NCBI GenBank assembly: GCA_050084515.1
Contig: CM114272.1
Coordinates: 49,042,001-49,106,000, forward strand
DNA length: 64,000 nucleotides
Direction: 5' to 3'
Source of the DNA: Blasia pusilla
Taxonomy: Eukaryota > Marchantiophyta > Marchantiopsida > Blasiales
Each line of letters starts with the position of its first letter. Within the stretch, counting starts at the first letter, position 1. Below, in pieces: positions 53,616-64,000 of the stretch. Under the pieces are notes generated by a model. It was not told the origin of the DNA. It ran no database searches and was given only the letters and a program-made list of their open reading frames with translations. The translations under genes were made by a program, and so were the position numbers.

Positions 53616-55535
53616 TTGGTCATCACGGAGCTGTCGGGTGGTCTAGTTGGGGACCGTGGTGCGGACAGTGGTGGTTTCACATGGAGTGGATTTAGGTATC
53701 GGCTACCTTTTCCACTTCCGACGGTTGATGAAGAGGAGGACGAGGGTGTTCCAAACACCGAGTCTTCTATGTTGTTATCGCGTGTTGCAGCTCCATTGAT
53801 TTGGGACATGGACGGTGGATATGGGGCCATGAAGGGCCCACGACGATACTCGGGTGCAGTGGGCACCATTGAGTTGGAGGACTTCATGCAGGAGTTTGAT
53901 ACGTGGTGTGATATGCAGATGTTGCGGAACGCCACGTTGTTTACACCCTTTTTGGCTTGGAAGGGGTTGTTTAAGGGACCACCCATGGATGATTACCATG
54001 AATTTAGGAAGGACCATGTTGCTGAGATTGAGGCATGGAGACAATATTGGTCTCCAGGCTATGTGTCTATCACCCATGGTGGTATTGGTAGTAGTGCTCC
54101 TACTATGCCTGCCAGCCCGACGTTGAGTGGTACGAGTACGAGCCGGAGTGGGGGTACCAGTGGAGGTACTAGTGGGGGTACTAATGGAGGTACTAGTGCC
54201 CCACCATCGTTCAGCCCGGTTGCAGAGTTCTTCAAGAGGTTGAAGAAGAACTATCGGGGAGTGAAGACGGAGAAGTTGAGGAATCTTTAAGGAATTTGAG
54301 CGAAAGACTGGTGAGAGTCTTCGTGAGGCATATACTCGTATGCGACGCTTGATTTCAGTTACCTAGGGTGTGACTAAGGATCAGGCAGTCCAGTTTTGGT
54401 ATGGGATCTTGGACAGAGATTTGCGCCGCAGGGTACGTGATGCTACTCTTATGAGTAATGATTCATAAGAGTACGTGATGCTACTCTCATGCTTAGGACT
54501 CCATCCATGGAGACAATATTGGTCTCCAGGCTATGTGTTTATCACCCATGGTGGTATTGGTAGTAGTGCTCCTACTATGCCAGCCAGCCCGATGTTGAGT
54601 GGTACGAGTACGAGCCGGAGTGGGGGTACGAGTGGAGATACCCATGGAGGTACCAGTGGGGGTACTAGTGCCCCACCATCGTTTAGCCCGGTTGCAGAGT
54701 TCTTCAAGAGGTTGAAGAAGAACTATCGGGGAGCGAAGACAGAGAAGTTGAGGAGTCTTCAAGAATTTGAGCGAAAGACTGGTGAGAGTCTTCGTGAGGC
54801 ATACACTCGTATGCGACGCTTGATTTCAGTTACCCACGGTGTGATTGAGGCTCAGGCAGTCCAGTTTTGGTATGGGATCTTGGATAGAGAGTTGCTCCGC
54901 AGGGTACGTGATGCTACTTTTATGAGTGATGATTCACCCACATTGACCCATGTGTTTGCTCTATCTGAGAAGATTGAGCTTAACATGGTGAAGGAGAGAG
55001 TGGTGACATCCGCATTGATAGGGGATACAACTACTACTTCTCATGTTCAATGACCCACCTCACGAGTCTCATGAAGTGGTGGTGGTAGTAGAAGTGGGAG
55101 TCGTGGGGTACACTCGACCTCGTCAGTCCTAGAGGGACACTTGCGCAGAGGCCATTGCCTTCATTTCTGCCCCTTGAGCAAGGGCGATCATGTTGGACAT
55201 GTGGAGGTGATCATGTTAGGAAGTTTTGTCCCCAAGAGGATGGGAGACGGACTTTGGAGGATGGGCCTCAGTCGGCCCCAACTCAGTGTGATCATTGCGG
55301 AAGACCAGGTCATCCTCGAGAGCGTTGCTTTGATCTTCATCCAGAGTTGAGATCGGGCCACGGTCGTGGTGGAGTAGCTCCGAGAGGCCGAGGTGGTAGA
55401 GGTGGTAGGAGTGGTAGAGGTGGACCACTGGTTGGAGAGCCTACGGTCGCCACCCCTACCACTACGACAGAGTCGCCTATGGCTGCCGGATTGAGCGATT
55501 GGAGCGAGTTGGCTACTATGGTGGTATCCGGATAG
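53616..55535 (+). pseudogene. Gag of element III with internal duplication
   Basis: An open frame from 53616 encodes IWDMDGGYGAMKGPRRYSGAVGTIELEDFMQEFDTWCD, a threonine/glycine repeat (GGTSGGTSGGTNGGTS) and the capsid helix region, then stops at 54288 after a one-base shift. A partly duplicated second copy (54475-55053) completes the region: KLRSLQEFERKTGESLREAYTRMRRLI, then THGVIEAQAVQFWYGILD. Zinc knuckles follow at 55155-55380: CWTCGGDHVRKFC (one residue shorter than the usual spacing) and CDHCGRPGHPRERC. An RGGRGGRSGRGG arginine-glycine tract may bind RNA. Stops separate the parts. Confidence 0.82.
54036..54950 (+). repeat. ~475-bp imperfect tandem duplication in Gag
   Basis: The block starting GGAGACAATATTGGTCTCC at 54036 recurs at 54510 and continues through the threonine/glycine repeat, the capsid helix and the ATTTTGGTATGGGATCTTGGA block. 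The text just left of the second copy, CTTAGGACTCCATCCATGG (54494), also occurs at 55748 in the downstream linker, so the junction may come from a template switch or repair at that short match. Confidence 0.85.
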
Positions 55536-56184
55536 ATCGAGTTCGGGGGAGCAGGGGCTTCCACCTCTTATGGAGGGGATGATCTCTCTTATATGGCGAG
55601 TGCAGCATAGGTTGAGGCATCAACTGCAGTTATGAGAGGAGCCACTTGAGCGTCAGAGCCACGTGGTGCTACTGTGGAGTTGGACCCACAGAGGGGTGAG
55701 GCTGGGAGGCAGGCTAGGCTCCCCTTGTCATTCTTGTTTTCTGAGGTGCTTAGGACTCCATCCATGGTTCCTACGCAGCCTATTGAGCCAATATTGGAGA
55801 TTGAGGCATCTACATCGCATATAGTAGACACGGATGCAGCATCCAGTGCAGTATTGCGGATGGCAACTTCAGTGTTGGGATCCCCATTGTTTTCGGCCAC
55901 GGAGCTGATGGCTTTAGGAGTTGACTTAGCTCCTGTATTTCATTCTTGACCATGTTGTGTGAATGTGGGGGTGTTACTACTACACGTGTTGAGGTGGATG
56001 AGGGTGTTGTGGTGGAGCGACCCTCTATGTCAGGTGTAGCATTGAGTACCAGTGATACATGGCAGGCAGCAGCGGCGAAGATGGATGCATTACCAGCCCG
56101 GCCAGCCATTGATCGTGAGAGGCTTACACCTGGTGTATGTATGTTGGACAACCGGAGTGGGATATTCCGATTGGTGAGTCCTAC

Positions 56185-56930
56185 ATGACAGGTGTATAGA
56201 CCAGATAGAGTCTTGTTAGACTCTGGTGCCCAACCTTTGATGTTGAGAAAGGCGGCATGTATTGGTTTGGGTATCCGGAGGTCAGAGCTTGAGCCTTGCC
56301 CATTCTAGATTCAAACATCACTTGGAGGAGCCAATGATAGATCTCAATTCATGACACGGGAGAATTTTTCTATACAGTTGAGACCAGATCATGTGACTGA
56401 TAGCTCCCGATTAGGAGTATCTCGGGTAGTCACATCAGCTGAGTCGTATGATGTACTAGTTGGAGGAGCAGTATTGTACCCAATGGGTTTTCAGATGGAT
56501 TACTAGACTGAGACAGCGTCTTATAGACCTGGTTGGCAGTCCGGGGATGGACGTATGAGCCAAGTTCCTGTGAGATTTATTTCTGGGGCTCGACCAGGAG
56601 GGTCTTCCCCAACAGTGTTAGCATCTGTGGCTGGTTTTAGTGGAATAGTCACTTGGCCAGGAGACTTTTTGGAGGGTAATGTTTCTGCTATGGATTCTCC
56701 TACGCATGAGGACGTAGAGGAGGTCCCTATTCTTGCAGCAGTGGCATCCTCATCGTTGGATGTGCCACTTTGGAGTTCAGCGGTGCACTACGGCAAGAGG
56801 CGTCGCCTAGTGCAGGAGGCTTGGTGTGAGGTGTTATACCTCACGAGGAAGAGGAGGCCCCACGGGGACTCCTACTGGTCGATTGGGTTATCCCTTTGAA
56901 TACTACACCCATTGTATGGCAAGATATCCG
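56185..56930 (+). pseudogene. Protease region of element III
   Basis: LLDSGAQPLML at 56213-56245 carries the active-site D (DSGA at 56219-56230). The second conserved block, YDVLVGGAVLYPMGF, is at about 56448-56495. A TAG follows at 56502, then an open linker (56555-56899) with the WQSGDGRMSQVPVRF and VTWPGDFLEGNV blocks shared with element I. TAG and TGA codons interrupt the frame at about 56188 and 56307. Confidence 0.75.
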
Positions 56931-56940
56931 AGAGGGCATT

Positions 56941-57918
56941 TGTGTGTTAGATCTCTTTGGTGGGATTAGCTTTGGTTTTGGCTGCGATGTTGCGGGCGGT
57001 ATTCTGTCGGAGATACGTGTATGTGGAGCGAGATGAGACGGCCCGAGAGAGTCTCAATCCGACATATTGGTCGATTGATCGGAGATATCTGAGTTGTTGC
57101 CGCCATCGGCTATTCGTGGGTACCGGCGTGCTTTACCATCACACATTGCATTGTTGAGCGCGGGACCTTGAGAGGGTTGGTCTGTGGATTTGGTGATTTC
57201 GGATGGCCATGTCGGGGTCATACACGTGTTGGTCGTGGTGAGGGATTACATGACCCTTGGTCTCGATTGTTTTGGGAGATGTTACAGGTGTTACGACATC
57301 TTCAGGTTCATCAGGCATGTGCTCTAGCTTACATTCTAGAGAATGTTCCATTGTTGGGTGACACTCGGACCGGATGATGGCTAGTGTTCATGAGGTGCGG
57401 TCTTGGATTGGACCAGCGGTGTTGTTGGATCTGGCATGAGTTGGCTCAGCGTGCACATAAATCCACGCTTGTGGTGGACAAACTTGTTGCCAGGAGGTTC
57501 TATGTCGAGCATATGATGCAGTGCAGCGAGATCCTTGCCTTACCGTGGATAGTATCTTGGATACTGGGCGACTTTCTGAGGTGGTGAGGGTTATTGATCG
57601 GTCACCCATGGCAGTGGTGAACCGTGTGGGCCAGCCTAGGATGGCACATTTGTGAGTAATCCCTCGTCACATGCCTACAGAGAAGGTGGTCCGGGGCTTG
57701 TATGGGATTCTCATGTGCGACAGTTGGTGGAGCCTAACGCTGATGAGAGAGATCGTGCGATGGGATTTGCTCTTGGTGTGGCGGTTGCTTCTATTTTGAG
57801 GCTTCACGACGTCATGTGTTGGGTCAGGCCATGGACTGAATTGTTTGACTTGGATTTTGAGTCTTGGTATGGCGGCGGTCGACTTGGACTAATGTCGTGG
57901 ATCTTCCACCCCTTGTAA
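56941..57918 (+). pseudogene. DNMT3-like cytosine methyltransferase, element III
   Basis: Motif I VLDLFGGISFGFG (DLFGG from 56950) is followed by the acidic RRYVYVERDE segment. Motif IV reads WPCRGHTRVGRGEGL, with PCR at 57207-57215: the catalytic Cys is kept but the usual Gln/Asn after it is Arg. RLFWEMLQVLRHL follows, then motif VI YILENVP with ENVP at 57339-57350. VRSWIGP is readable at about 57400, while motif VIII is disrupted by indels near 57435-57480. The tail has WDSHVRQLVEPNADERDRAMGF. Several frame changes occur. Position and motif order match element I. Confidence 0.82.
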
Positions 57919-58112
57919 TGAGCTCGATGGCTACCGGGATGGTAGAGGCATCGGCTGGGGGCGAGGAGAGTAGTATTTTGCATCCTTGGAGTAAATGGGA
58001 TGTAATGGCTGGGCATATGGAGTTGGTTGCTCATGCTGGTGGAGGAGTTATTTGCTCAGATGATGGTGTAGCTAAGGATGTACCATCTTGTGAGGGGGTT
58101 GCGTAGCAGCCA

Positions 58113-59790
58113 ATGGCATCGTCCTCTCCCTCTAGTGTGCCAGTGGAGGAGACTTGGGAGCCATTACTTGGGCCCAAGCTTACGAGAGGTGAGAAACGAC
58201 GCTTGACAGAGTTCCTACGTGCTTATAGGAGTTGTTTTGCCTTTAGCATGAAGGAGTTGGGTTCTCTGGTTGGACCCCGTATATGGATTGATTTGGCTAG
58301 TGATACGCCAATCTTCTGTCGTCCCTACCGATATAGTGATATGGAGAGGACTGATTGAGTAGGGACGTTGGACCTTTTGGAGGCTGGATTAGTGGAGTTG
58401 TCGCATGGAGAGTATGCATCGGCCATTGTCATGCTGCTAAAAGGATATGCATGGCAACTACGGATAGGCGGATGTGTGGAGATTACCGTCCTATCAATCG
58501 GCAAACCAAGGCCGATAGGTATGCCATGCCTACACCTAAGGAGATCTTTGATGTGGTGGGACAGGCAAAGATTTTCGATGATTTTTGGATCTTGAGCGGG
58601 ATACCATCAATTGCCGATTCGGGAGAGTGATAAGGCCAAGACAGCATTTTGGGGTGTCAACTCTCATGGCAAGGATTGTTTGTACCAGTGGAAATTCTTA
58701 CCCTTTGGGTTGAAGAATGCACCTGCCGAGTTTCAGAGAGTGATGGACAGGATCCTAGCAGGGTTAGATTTGTTCGGTGTTACATTGATGATATCTTGGT
58801 GTTCAATAACACGGTGGAGGAGCATCAGATACATTTGCAGATGGTGTTTGAGCGGTTGAAAGCTCATGGTCTACGTTTGCATCTAGGAAAGTGTAAGTTC
58901 TTCCATGAGGATGTTGAGTACTTGGGTCATGTGATCTATCCAGGTGGTTTAGGAGTTCAACAAGCAAAGGTGGAGGCTATTGCACTTATTCCGCGTCCGG
59001 TAGATGTGAGTAGAGTTCGAGCATTCATGGGATTGGCGAACTACTATCGGAGGTATGTGAAGGGATTTAGTGCTATGGCAAAGCCTTTGAACCAATTGCT
59101 GAAATCAAATCAAGAGTGGCATTGGGGAGATGATCAGGAGAGAGCTTTTGTGGAGCTTAAGGCCCAGTTGGTGGCGGCGCCTATCTTGAGGAGACCTATC
59201 AGAGGGCGCCCATTTCAGTTACACATTGATTGGAGTAGGTTAGGACTTGGAGGGGTGTTGATACAACATGATGATGAGCACATGGAGTTTGTGGTGGCCT
59301 ATGCAAGTCGTTCGAATAATGCAGCGGAGTCGCGCTATAGTTCATATGAGGGAGAGTGCTTAGCAGTAGTGTGGGCTGTGGCACACTTTAGGTGTTACTT
59401 GTTTGGCACAGATTTACCCTTGTTCGATCACCGGCCGCTCAAGTGGTTGATGGAGTCTGACAAGCTTACATGGAAGCTTGCACGGTGGGCTCTTATCTTA
59501 CAGGAGTATGACTTCCAGGTGGTACATAGACCAGGAGTTGCCAACCTTGATGCTGATGGGTTGAGTAGGAACCCATGTTCTAGCCAAGAGGATACAAGTG
59601 GGGCTAGATGGCATGGCGAGGTTGATGAGGAGATGGTGCCAGGTTGGCATGCATACGCCTTTTTATGTTGGTCAGGGGTGGACTCTAGTATGGAGGATCA
59701 CATGATATTTTACTCTAGTCAGAGGGTAGATGGCCAACCTTCAGATCTTAAGGTTGGAGATGGTGGTACGGATCAGCGTGATATTCATGA
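58113..59790 (+). pseudogene. RT and RNase H, element III
   Basis: The frame opens at 58113 (MASSSPSSVPVEETWEPLLG). RT blocks are PYRYSDMER, GEYASAIVM, CGDYRPINRQTKADRYAMPTP and DKAKTAFWGVNSHGKDCLYQWKFLPFGLKNAPAEFQRVMD. The catalytic CYIDDILVF is at about 58778-58805, in a frame open from 58649 to 59929. RAFMGLANYYRRYVKGFSAM and the RNase H blocks FQLHIDWSRLGLGGVL, ASRSNNAAESRYSSYEGECLA, PLKWLMESDKLTWK and DADGLSRNPC follow. Two to three frameshifts precede 58649. This is the best-preserved RT in the window. Confidence 0.9.
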
Positions 59791-59859
59791 TGATGCGTTG
59801 GTGTTGGAGTTCCTACGGACCAGTAGGGTGCCAGGCATAGTGAGTGCCGCGTTCTTCAA

Positions 59860-61209
59860 CGTGCTAAGAGGTATCGATTGGAGGGAACACATATTCTCCG
59901 CGTGTGGGAGGATGGTAGAGTACGAGTAGTGCCACATTTGACTCAGAGAGAGCACATTGTGCGACATGCCCATGAGGAGTTGGGACATTTTGGGGTAAAG
60001 CGTACGTATAGCTTACTCCTTGGCCACTATTGGTGGCGTGGCATGCATACTCAGGTGCAGAAGTTGGTGTCACGTTGTATGGTTTGTGACCGGGTGAGGG
60101 CATCATTCAATGCCCCTACACCACAATTACACCCCTTGCCTATTATGGGGTTGGGTTACCGTTGGAGTGTGGACTTTGCGGGACCGTTACCGTTGACTAT
60201 ACGACATCATCGATATGTGTTGGTGATGGTGGAGCACTTCTCCAAGTGGATTGAGTTGGTGGCATTCCCGGACAAGGCAAGTGAGGGAATGGCGTATGCG
60301 TTTCTTGATAGAGTGCTTAGTCATTTTGGTGCACCAGCTGAAGTGCTGACCGACCAGGATACAGAGTTTCATGGTGAGTTTCAGGTCTTGTGTAACAAGG
60401 CGTTGATTGATCATCGGACCACGTCTCGAGATCATCCAGAGGCGGATGGTTTGGCTGAGCGTGTGGTTCAGATAGTGAAGAGGGCATTGCGCAAGTATGG
60501 CCTTTAGAAGGGGCATCTTGGAGATTGGGATATTCAGTTGCCATGGTTAGCCATGGGGTATAGGTTCAGTCGCCAAGCATCTTTGGCTTCCTTCTCACCT
60601 TATTTTCTGTTATACGGCCGAGATCCAGACTTGCCTGCAACAATTCGTTGGGAGTCTAGTGAGGTGGTGAACCTTGATGACCCAGAGATGTGGATGAGAG
60701 TGTGTTCTCAGCGGGCATAGCTCTTTCGGAGAGTTATGCCAACAGCCTTTGAGAATCTTGCCATTGCTCAACACAGGGATACGTTGCGGTATGCAACCAT
60801 TCGGGGTGGAGGTTATCGACCATCGATTCGTAGGTTCCATGTGGGGGACTATGTCTATTTGCAACAGATTGCACCGACAACGTTGGATGTGACGGTAGGC
60901 CGCACTATTTTACTAGTGCGCGAGGTGTTAGCTTCTGGAGTTCTCATGTTGGAGGGTCGTGATGGAGTTGTTTGGAAGGACCATGTGCGTAATTGTGCGC
61001 CATGTCATGTTCCAAATGTGGATGGTACTGTTGACCCAAGCTTAGCCATGATCCGTGCTAGCTTGAGGTGCATGTTGTGTGGGTCTGCTAGTAACGCAGC
61101 CCGTATGTTGGTGTGTGATCGGTGTTCTAGGGGTTGGCACATGATGTGTTTGACTCCACGTATGGATGTTGTTCCTACTGGAAGGTGGGTTTGTCCTCGA
61201 TGTACTTAG
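59860..61209 (+). pseudogene. Integrase with intact C-terminal PHD finger, element III
   Basis: The zinc domain reads HAHEELGHFGVKRTY to CMVCDRV at 59965-60090. The DDE core has Asp in SVDFAGPLP, Asp in VLTDQDTEF and Glu in EADGLAERVV, all conserved. TAG stops lie at 60505 (element II has CAG there) and 60718. From 60736 the frame is open to 61209: FHVGDYVYLQQIAPT, LEGRDGVVWKDHVRNCAPCHVPN, then the PHD finger at 61069-61203 with the full Cys4-His-Cys3 set (CMLC, CDRC, WHMMC, CPRC) and the conserved Trp two residues before the last CxxC. The natural stop is TAG at 61207. Histone H3 reading is inferred from the PHD family. Confidence 0.88.
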
Positions 61210-61369
61210 GAGAGGTAGATGACTTGATCTTTGCATGATATGGATTACAGATGTGCGACTAACGATGGGGCAACCTAGCACTCGGCCTTCTGATTCGGGC
61301 ACCCAAGAAGGTGTATAGCATGTAGTAGATGTATAGGGTTACCTGGCGATTAGAGGACCTAACCGCTTG

Positions 61370-61487
61370 ATTAGGGGGCGAGTTGTGGTACACTTGTGTT
61401 TGTGGATGCTCTCGACTATGATATGTATGTATGTGAGTATGGTATGTCAGCTATGTATGTTGTATGACGATGTGGATTCGCACGACA
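61370..61487 (+). repeat. Polypurine tract and segment B1, element III
   Basis: TTAGGGGGCG precedes B1 (61381-61487). B1 ends GCACGACA and is separated from A2 by GC at 61488-61489. Confidence 0.8.
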
Positions 61488-61489
61488 GC

Positions 61490-61963
61490 TGTCATGACCA
61501 TACGGATTATGTCGTAGAGTATAGTGTGCTTGTAGAGGCCATTCCTTATGTAGGACCGTAGTGGCTTGGTAGAGATGCGGTTTCATACATAGGGTTGGGG
61601 GTTACTCAGTTGGGGGTGACTTTCCCAGTAGGGCCCGCTCTTAGGTTGGAGGATATAAGGTGGAGTGCACTCAAAGAATAGTCAGTTCTTTGAGTTGAGC
61701 CTGTTGCGTTGGGAGTTAGCCTTGGTAGTGAGTAGAGCTCTTGGCTATGGTGTTTCCCGCAAGCTTCGACCTAGATTCTCCCATCGTGGAGTGGGTTTGG
61801 CTCGATTGTATGTGATTGTATACGTGTTTTATAACAGTAGGTTTTTCACGGATTTTAGTTGTGGTACACTTGTGTTTGTGGATGCCCTCGTCTATGTTAT
61901 GTATGTATGTGAGTATGGTATGTCAACGATGTATGTTGTATGATAATGTGGATTCGCACGACA
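61490..61963 (+). repeat. Right terminal segments A2-B2, element III
   Basis: A2 (61490-61855) repeats A1. B2 (61857-61963) repeats B1 with about seven differences in 107 bp. A single T lies between them. The target duplication ACAC follows B2. Confidence 0.9.
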
Positions 61964-62067
61964 ACACAGACTTGACAAACAACGGCAGAAGGCTTGTTAG
62001 TGGAAATGTGAGAATGGGAGGAGTGGGCAAGAAAAAGTCTTGCAAAGGCTCAACTAAAAGACATTAA

Positions 62068-63734
62068 GCTATTGAAGACTAAGTTATAATCAAGCCCATT
62101 AGACATCCAAACTGCTACATTTCGTACTCATACAAAGTAGAGAAGCTTAATCTTGGTTAGTCAATTAAGTGCGATTATCTTAACTAGGGTTAGTTAATCA
62201 TAGTTAGTCTAACTCGAGTCTATGGTTAAGATTAGGGTTCATATTGTTTGTACACATCCTATATAATTGAGAAGGGGATCAGCCTCCACTCATTCTCTCA
62301 TTTCAAAATTTTGTTCTCCATGGTGGTGTATGAGTGTGAGAGTCGTTTCTCACTACTTATGCTTCTTTAGTAGTCTTCTAGATGTTATCAGAGCAATAAG
62401 AGAACATCAATTGAATTTCTTGGTGTTTGAGGAGAGAAGAGAGGTAAGAGAAGGCAAAATTTCAGTTTGGGAGCAGGAAATTTTGTTCAAAGCTTAGTGG
62501 GTGCAGATTTCAGGTGGAGTTGTGACGGTGACAAAACTTTGGAAGAATTTTTTAGGGCTTTCTGGGTCGATTTAGCCATCTGGGTCCACATCATTTAGAT
62601 CAATGTCACAAATGCATTTTGGTCACCATATGTAGAGCTTGTTGAGAGCTTTCCAACGCATCCAAAATTGCTTGATTTTGATATTGTGAGCTCTTGCAGT
62701 AGTAATTTCTGTGTAGGAAAGTGCAATTAGTGAAAAAAGTTGTGCAGTTTGCTCTCTACAGACCAATTTCGACCAGTTCTTTCATTCAAGTGATCATTTT
62801 TGGAAAATTTTAGGTTAATTTTTTGTCTAGGAGTGGTCTATGCTTCAATTGGAGCAGTGGAAATCCTGAAATTACATTTTTGTGAGTAAAATTATTTGTC
62901 ATGGAGTCCTCTTCAATAGCAATCACATGCGAGAAGCTAGATAAACATAATTATAATGTCTAGCCATTTTGCATGAATTTTTTTTCTCATGGATCAAGAA
63001 CTATGGGAGCTTGTTACAAGTGATGAGACCAAGCCAAAAGGTGACTCAACAGACTTGAATGTTCACACTTGGAACAAACGTGCAAGGCAAGGAATCCATT
63101 ATATTTCAACAACGATTAGTTTGCCAATGATAGGTCACATTCAAGATGTTGATATTCCCAAGCAGGCATGGCATGCATTGGAAAAGGTGTTACAAACATC
63201 TACAAAGGCCAGAAAGCTTCAATTGAAACAACAATTGAATGAAGTGAGGAAAGTGTCGTAGAGCATCAATGATTATGTTTTGAGTATTAGACATATTGTT
63301 GATCAATTGAATAGCATTGGAGTGACAATAGAAGATGATGATATGATATTGTTCACTCTTCAAGGCCTTCCAGAGGATTACAAGTCCTTAGAGACCTCTA
63401 TCTCTATGAGAGAGAAATATCCAACCTTTCAAGAGTTTGTCCCATTGTTAATCAATGAAGAGATGCGCCTAATAGGCAGCGGTAGCTTGTCTAATCTGCA
63501 AGAGAGTGCACTATTTGCAGGTAATGGATCAAACAGAGGTAGGGGTCGTGGTAGAAGCTTCCATGGTCGTTGTGGATATTAAGCATATGGAGAAAGACGC
63601 ACTCAATATAATGTCACTCAATCAACTACGAATTAGCACCAAACACAATCACAAGGTGGTGATGGTGGAAACCGTTGGGGTCAAGGTCAATAGTAGAGGG
63701 TCCCTGGATCTTGCATTTAGTGTGGGATAAAGGA
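62068..63734 (+). mobile_element. Copia relic, cut by a later gypsy insertion
   Basis: A TGTTATCAGAGC sequence at 62383-62394 matches the initiator-Met primer site of copia elements, so the DNA to its left (about 62090-62382) is probably the 5' LTR, including a TATA-like TATATAATTGAG at 62262. The leader is 62395-62900 and Gag follows. The element is cut at 63734 by the minus-strand gypsy copy. Confidence 0.6.
62901..63720 (+). pseudogene. Copia Gag (UBN2-type), broken
   Basis: The ATG at 62901 opens MESSSIAITCEKLDKHNYNV, followed by a TAG in place of the expected Trp. After a frameshift in the T-run near 62980, the frame continues: ELWELVTSDE, WNKRARQGIHYISTTIS, then a TAG at 63259, then NDYVLSIRHIVDQLNSIGV, MILFTLQGLPEDYKSLETSI and TFQEFVPLLINEEMRL. 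A glycine/arginine tail at 63530-63570 precedes the expected zinc knuckle, which is lost. Confidence 0.78.
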
Positions 63735-64000
63735 TGTCGTGCGCATACACATCGCTACACAACATACATCGCTATCACTAAACACACACACAAACACGCA
63801 CAATCCCATGCTAACTCATGGCATCCAAACAACGAGACAAGAAGTACTAAAATATCTCCAATTAAAGTAAGATCCAATCTCTCTCTACACCATCTCACAC
63901 TATAGCTCTCAAAGATGTGCACTCTCTCTCATGTCAAACCAAACCCACTCTCCTAATGAGAGGCTTGGATTACACTCACAAGGCAAGGGACCATAGCTCT
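63735..64000 (-). mobile_element. Right end of a fourth DNMT-gypsy copy, minus strand
   Basis: Read on the minus strand, the window ends inside segment A2, and B2 occupies 63862-63735, ending in GACA. The A2-B2 join (CTTTAATTGG) at 63862/63863 is the same as in element I. The sequence is close to 9530-9829. The 4 bp outside the end (AGGA, 63731-63734) should be repeated at the left end beyond this window. The presence of A directly before B shows this copy is of the A...B-A-B type. Confidence 0.88.

Larger units (their letters stand above)
52210..61963 (+). mobile_element. Ty3/gypsy element III with DNMT and PHD finger
   Basis: This 9.75-kb element starts TGTCATGACC at 52210 and ends GCACGACA at 61963, with target duplication ACAC at 52206-52209 and 61964-61967. 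The order is A1, primer site, inverted 5S-derived module, Gag (partly duplicated), CCHC, protease, methyltransferase, RT-RNase H, integrase-PHD, polypurine tract, B1, A2, B2. A1 and A2 differ at about 8 of 368 positions, so the copy is fairly young, yet most modules carry stops or single-base indels. It lies within the older gypsy element. Confidence 0.92.

Noticed and set aside
61857-61963. Segment B2 as flanking host DNA beyond a normal LTR
   Set aside because: In three elements the target duplication lies after B and not after A, and B2 is a copy of the B1 inside the element.

Overview
The window looks like nuclear DNA of a land plant, probably a large-genome seed-free lineage (bryophyte, lycophyte or fern). 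This is an inference. One host gene has 14 short exons with GT-AG introns, and it sits among nested LTR retrotransposons, Helitron and MULE-like remnants, satellites and microsatellites. The MULE-like transposase resembles a type I associate with early land plants. The species cannot be named from the sequence.

Layout. 18-9829: Ty3/gypsy element I, complete in outline but full of stops and frameshifts. 9.8-15.2 kb: non-coding with tandem and palindromic repeats. 15.3-17.5 kb: decayed Helitron. 17.5-19.9 kb (minus): MULE-like transposase relic, cut by gypsy element II (19864-25512). 26.1-27.7 kb: ~345-bp satellite. 27.7-28.7 kb: unidentified minus-strand fragment with a local duplication. 29.0-30.8 kb: tail of a chromodomain gypsy element. 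30.7-35.4 kb: degraded multi-exon unit of unknown function whose introns are packed with ~27-bp palindromes. 38093-46441 (minus): intact mitochondrial-type 3-oxoacyl-ACP synthase gene carrying a Ty1/copia element in intron 10. 46.8-52.2 kb: fold-back repeat and an older gypsy element. 52210-61963: gypsy element III, inserted into that older element. 62.1-63.7 kb: copia relic cut by the start of another element-I-family copy (63735 to the end, minus).

The main discovery candidate is the gypsy family represented by elements I, II, III and the end of a fourth. Its polyprotein order is Gag, CCHC, aspartic protease, a DNMT3-like cytosine-5 DNA methyltransferase, RT-RNase H, DDE integrase, then a C-terminal PHD finger. 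One element would thus encode both a DNA-methylation writer and a probable histone reader.

The termini are also unusual. The polypurine tract lies just before segment B and a self-complementary primer site lies just after segment A, so reverse transcription should give LTRs of order B-A. Yet the 4-bp target duplications bracket A at the left and B at the right. Two copies read A-internal-B-A-B and one reads A-internal-B. These are the products expected if 2-LTR and 1-LTR circles were opened at the B|A junction inside the LTR. The primer site pairs with the predicted first 12-15 nt of the transcript in both LTR subfamilies although the sequences differ, which supports Tf1-like self-priming.
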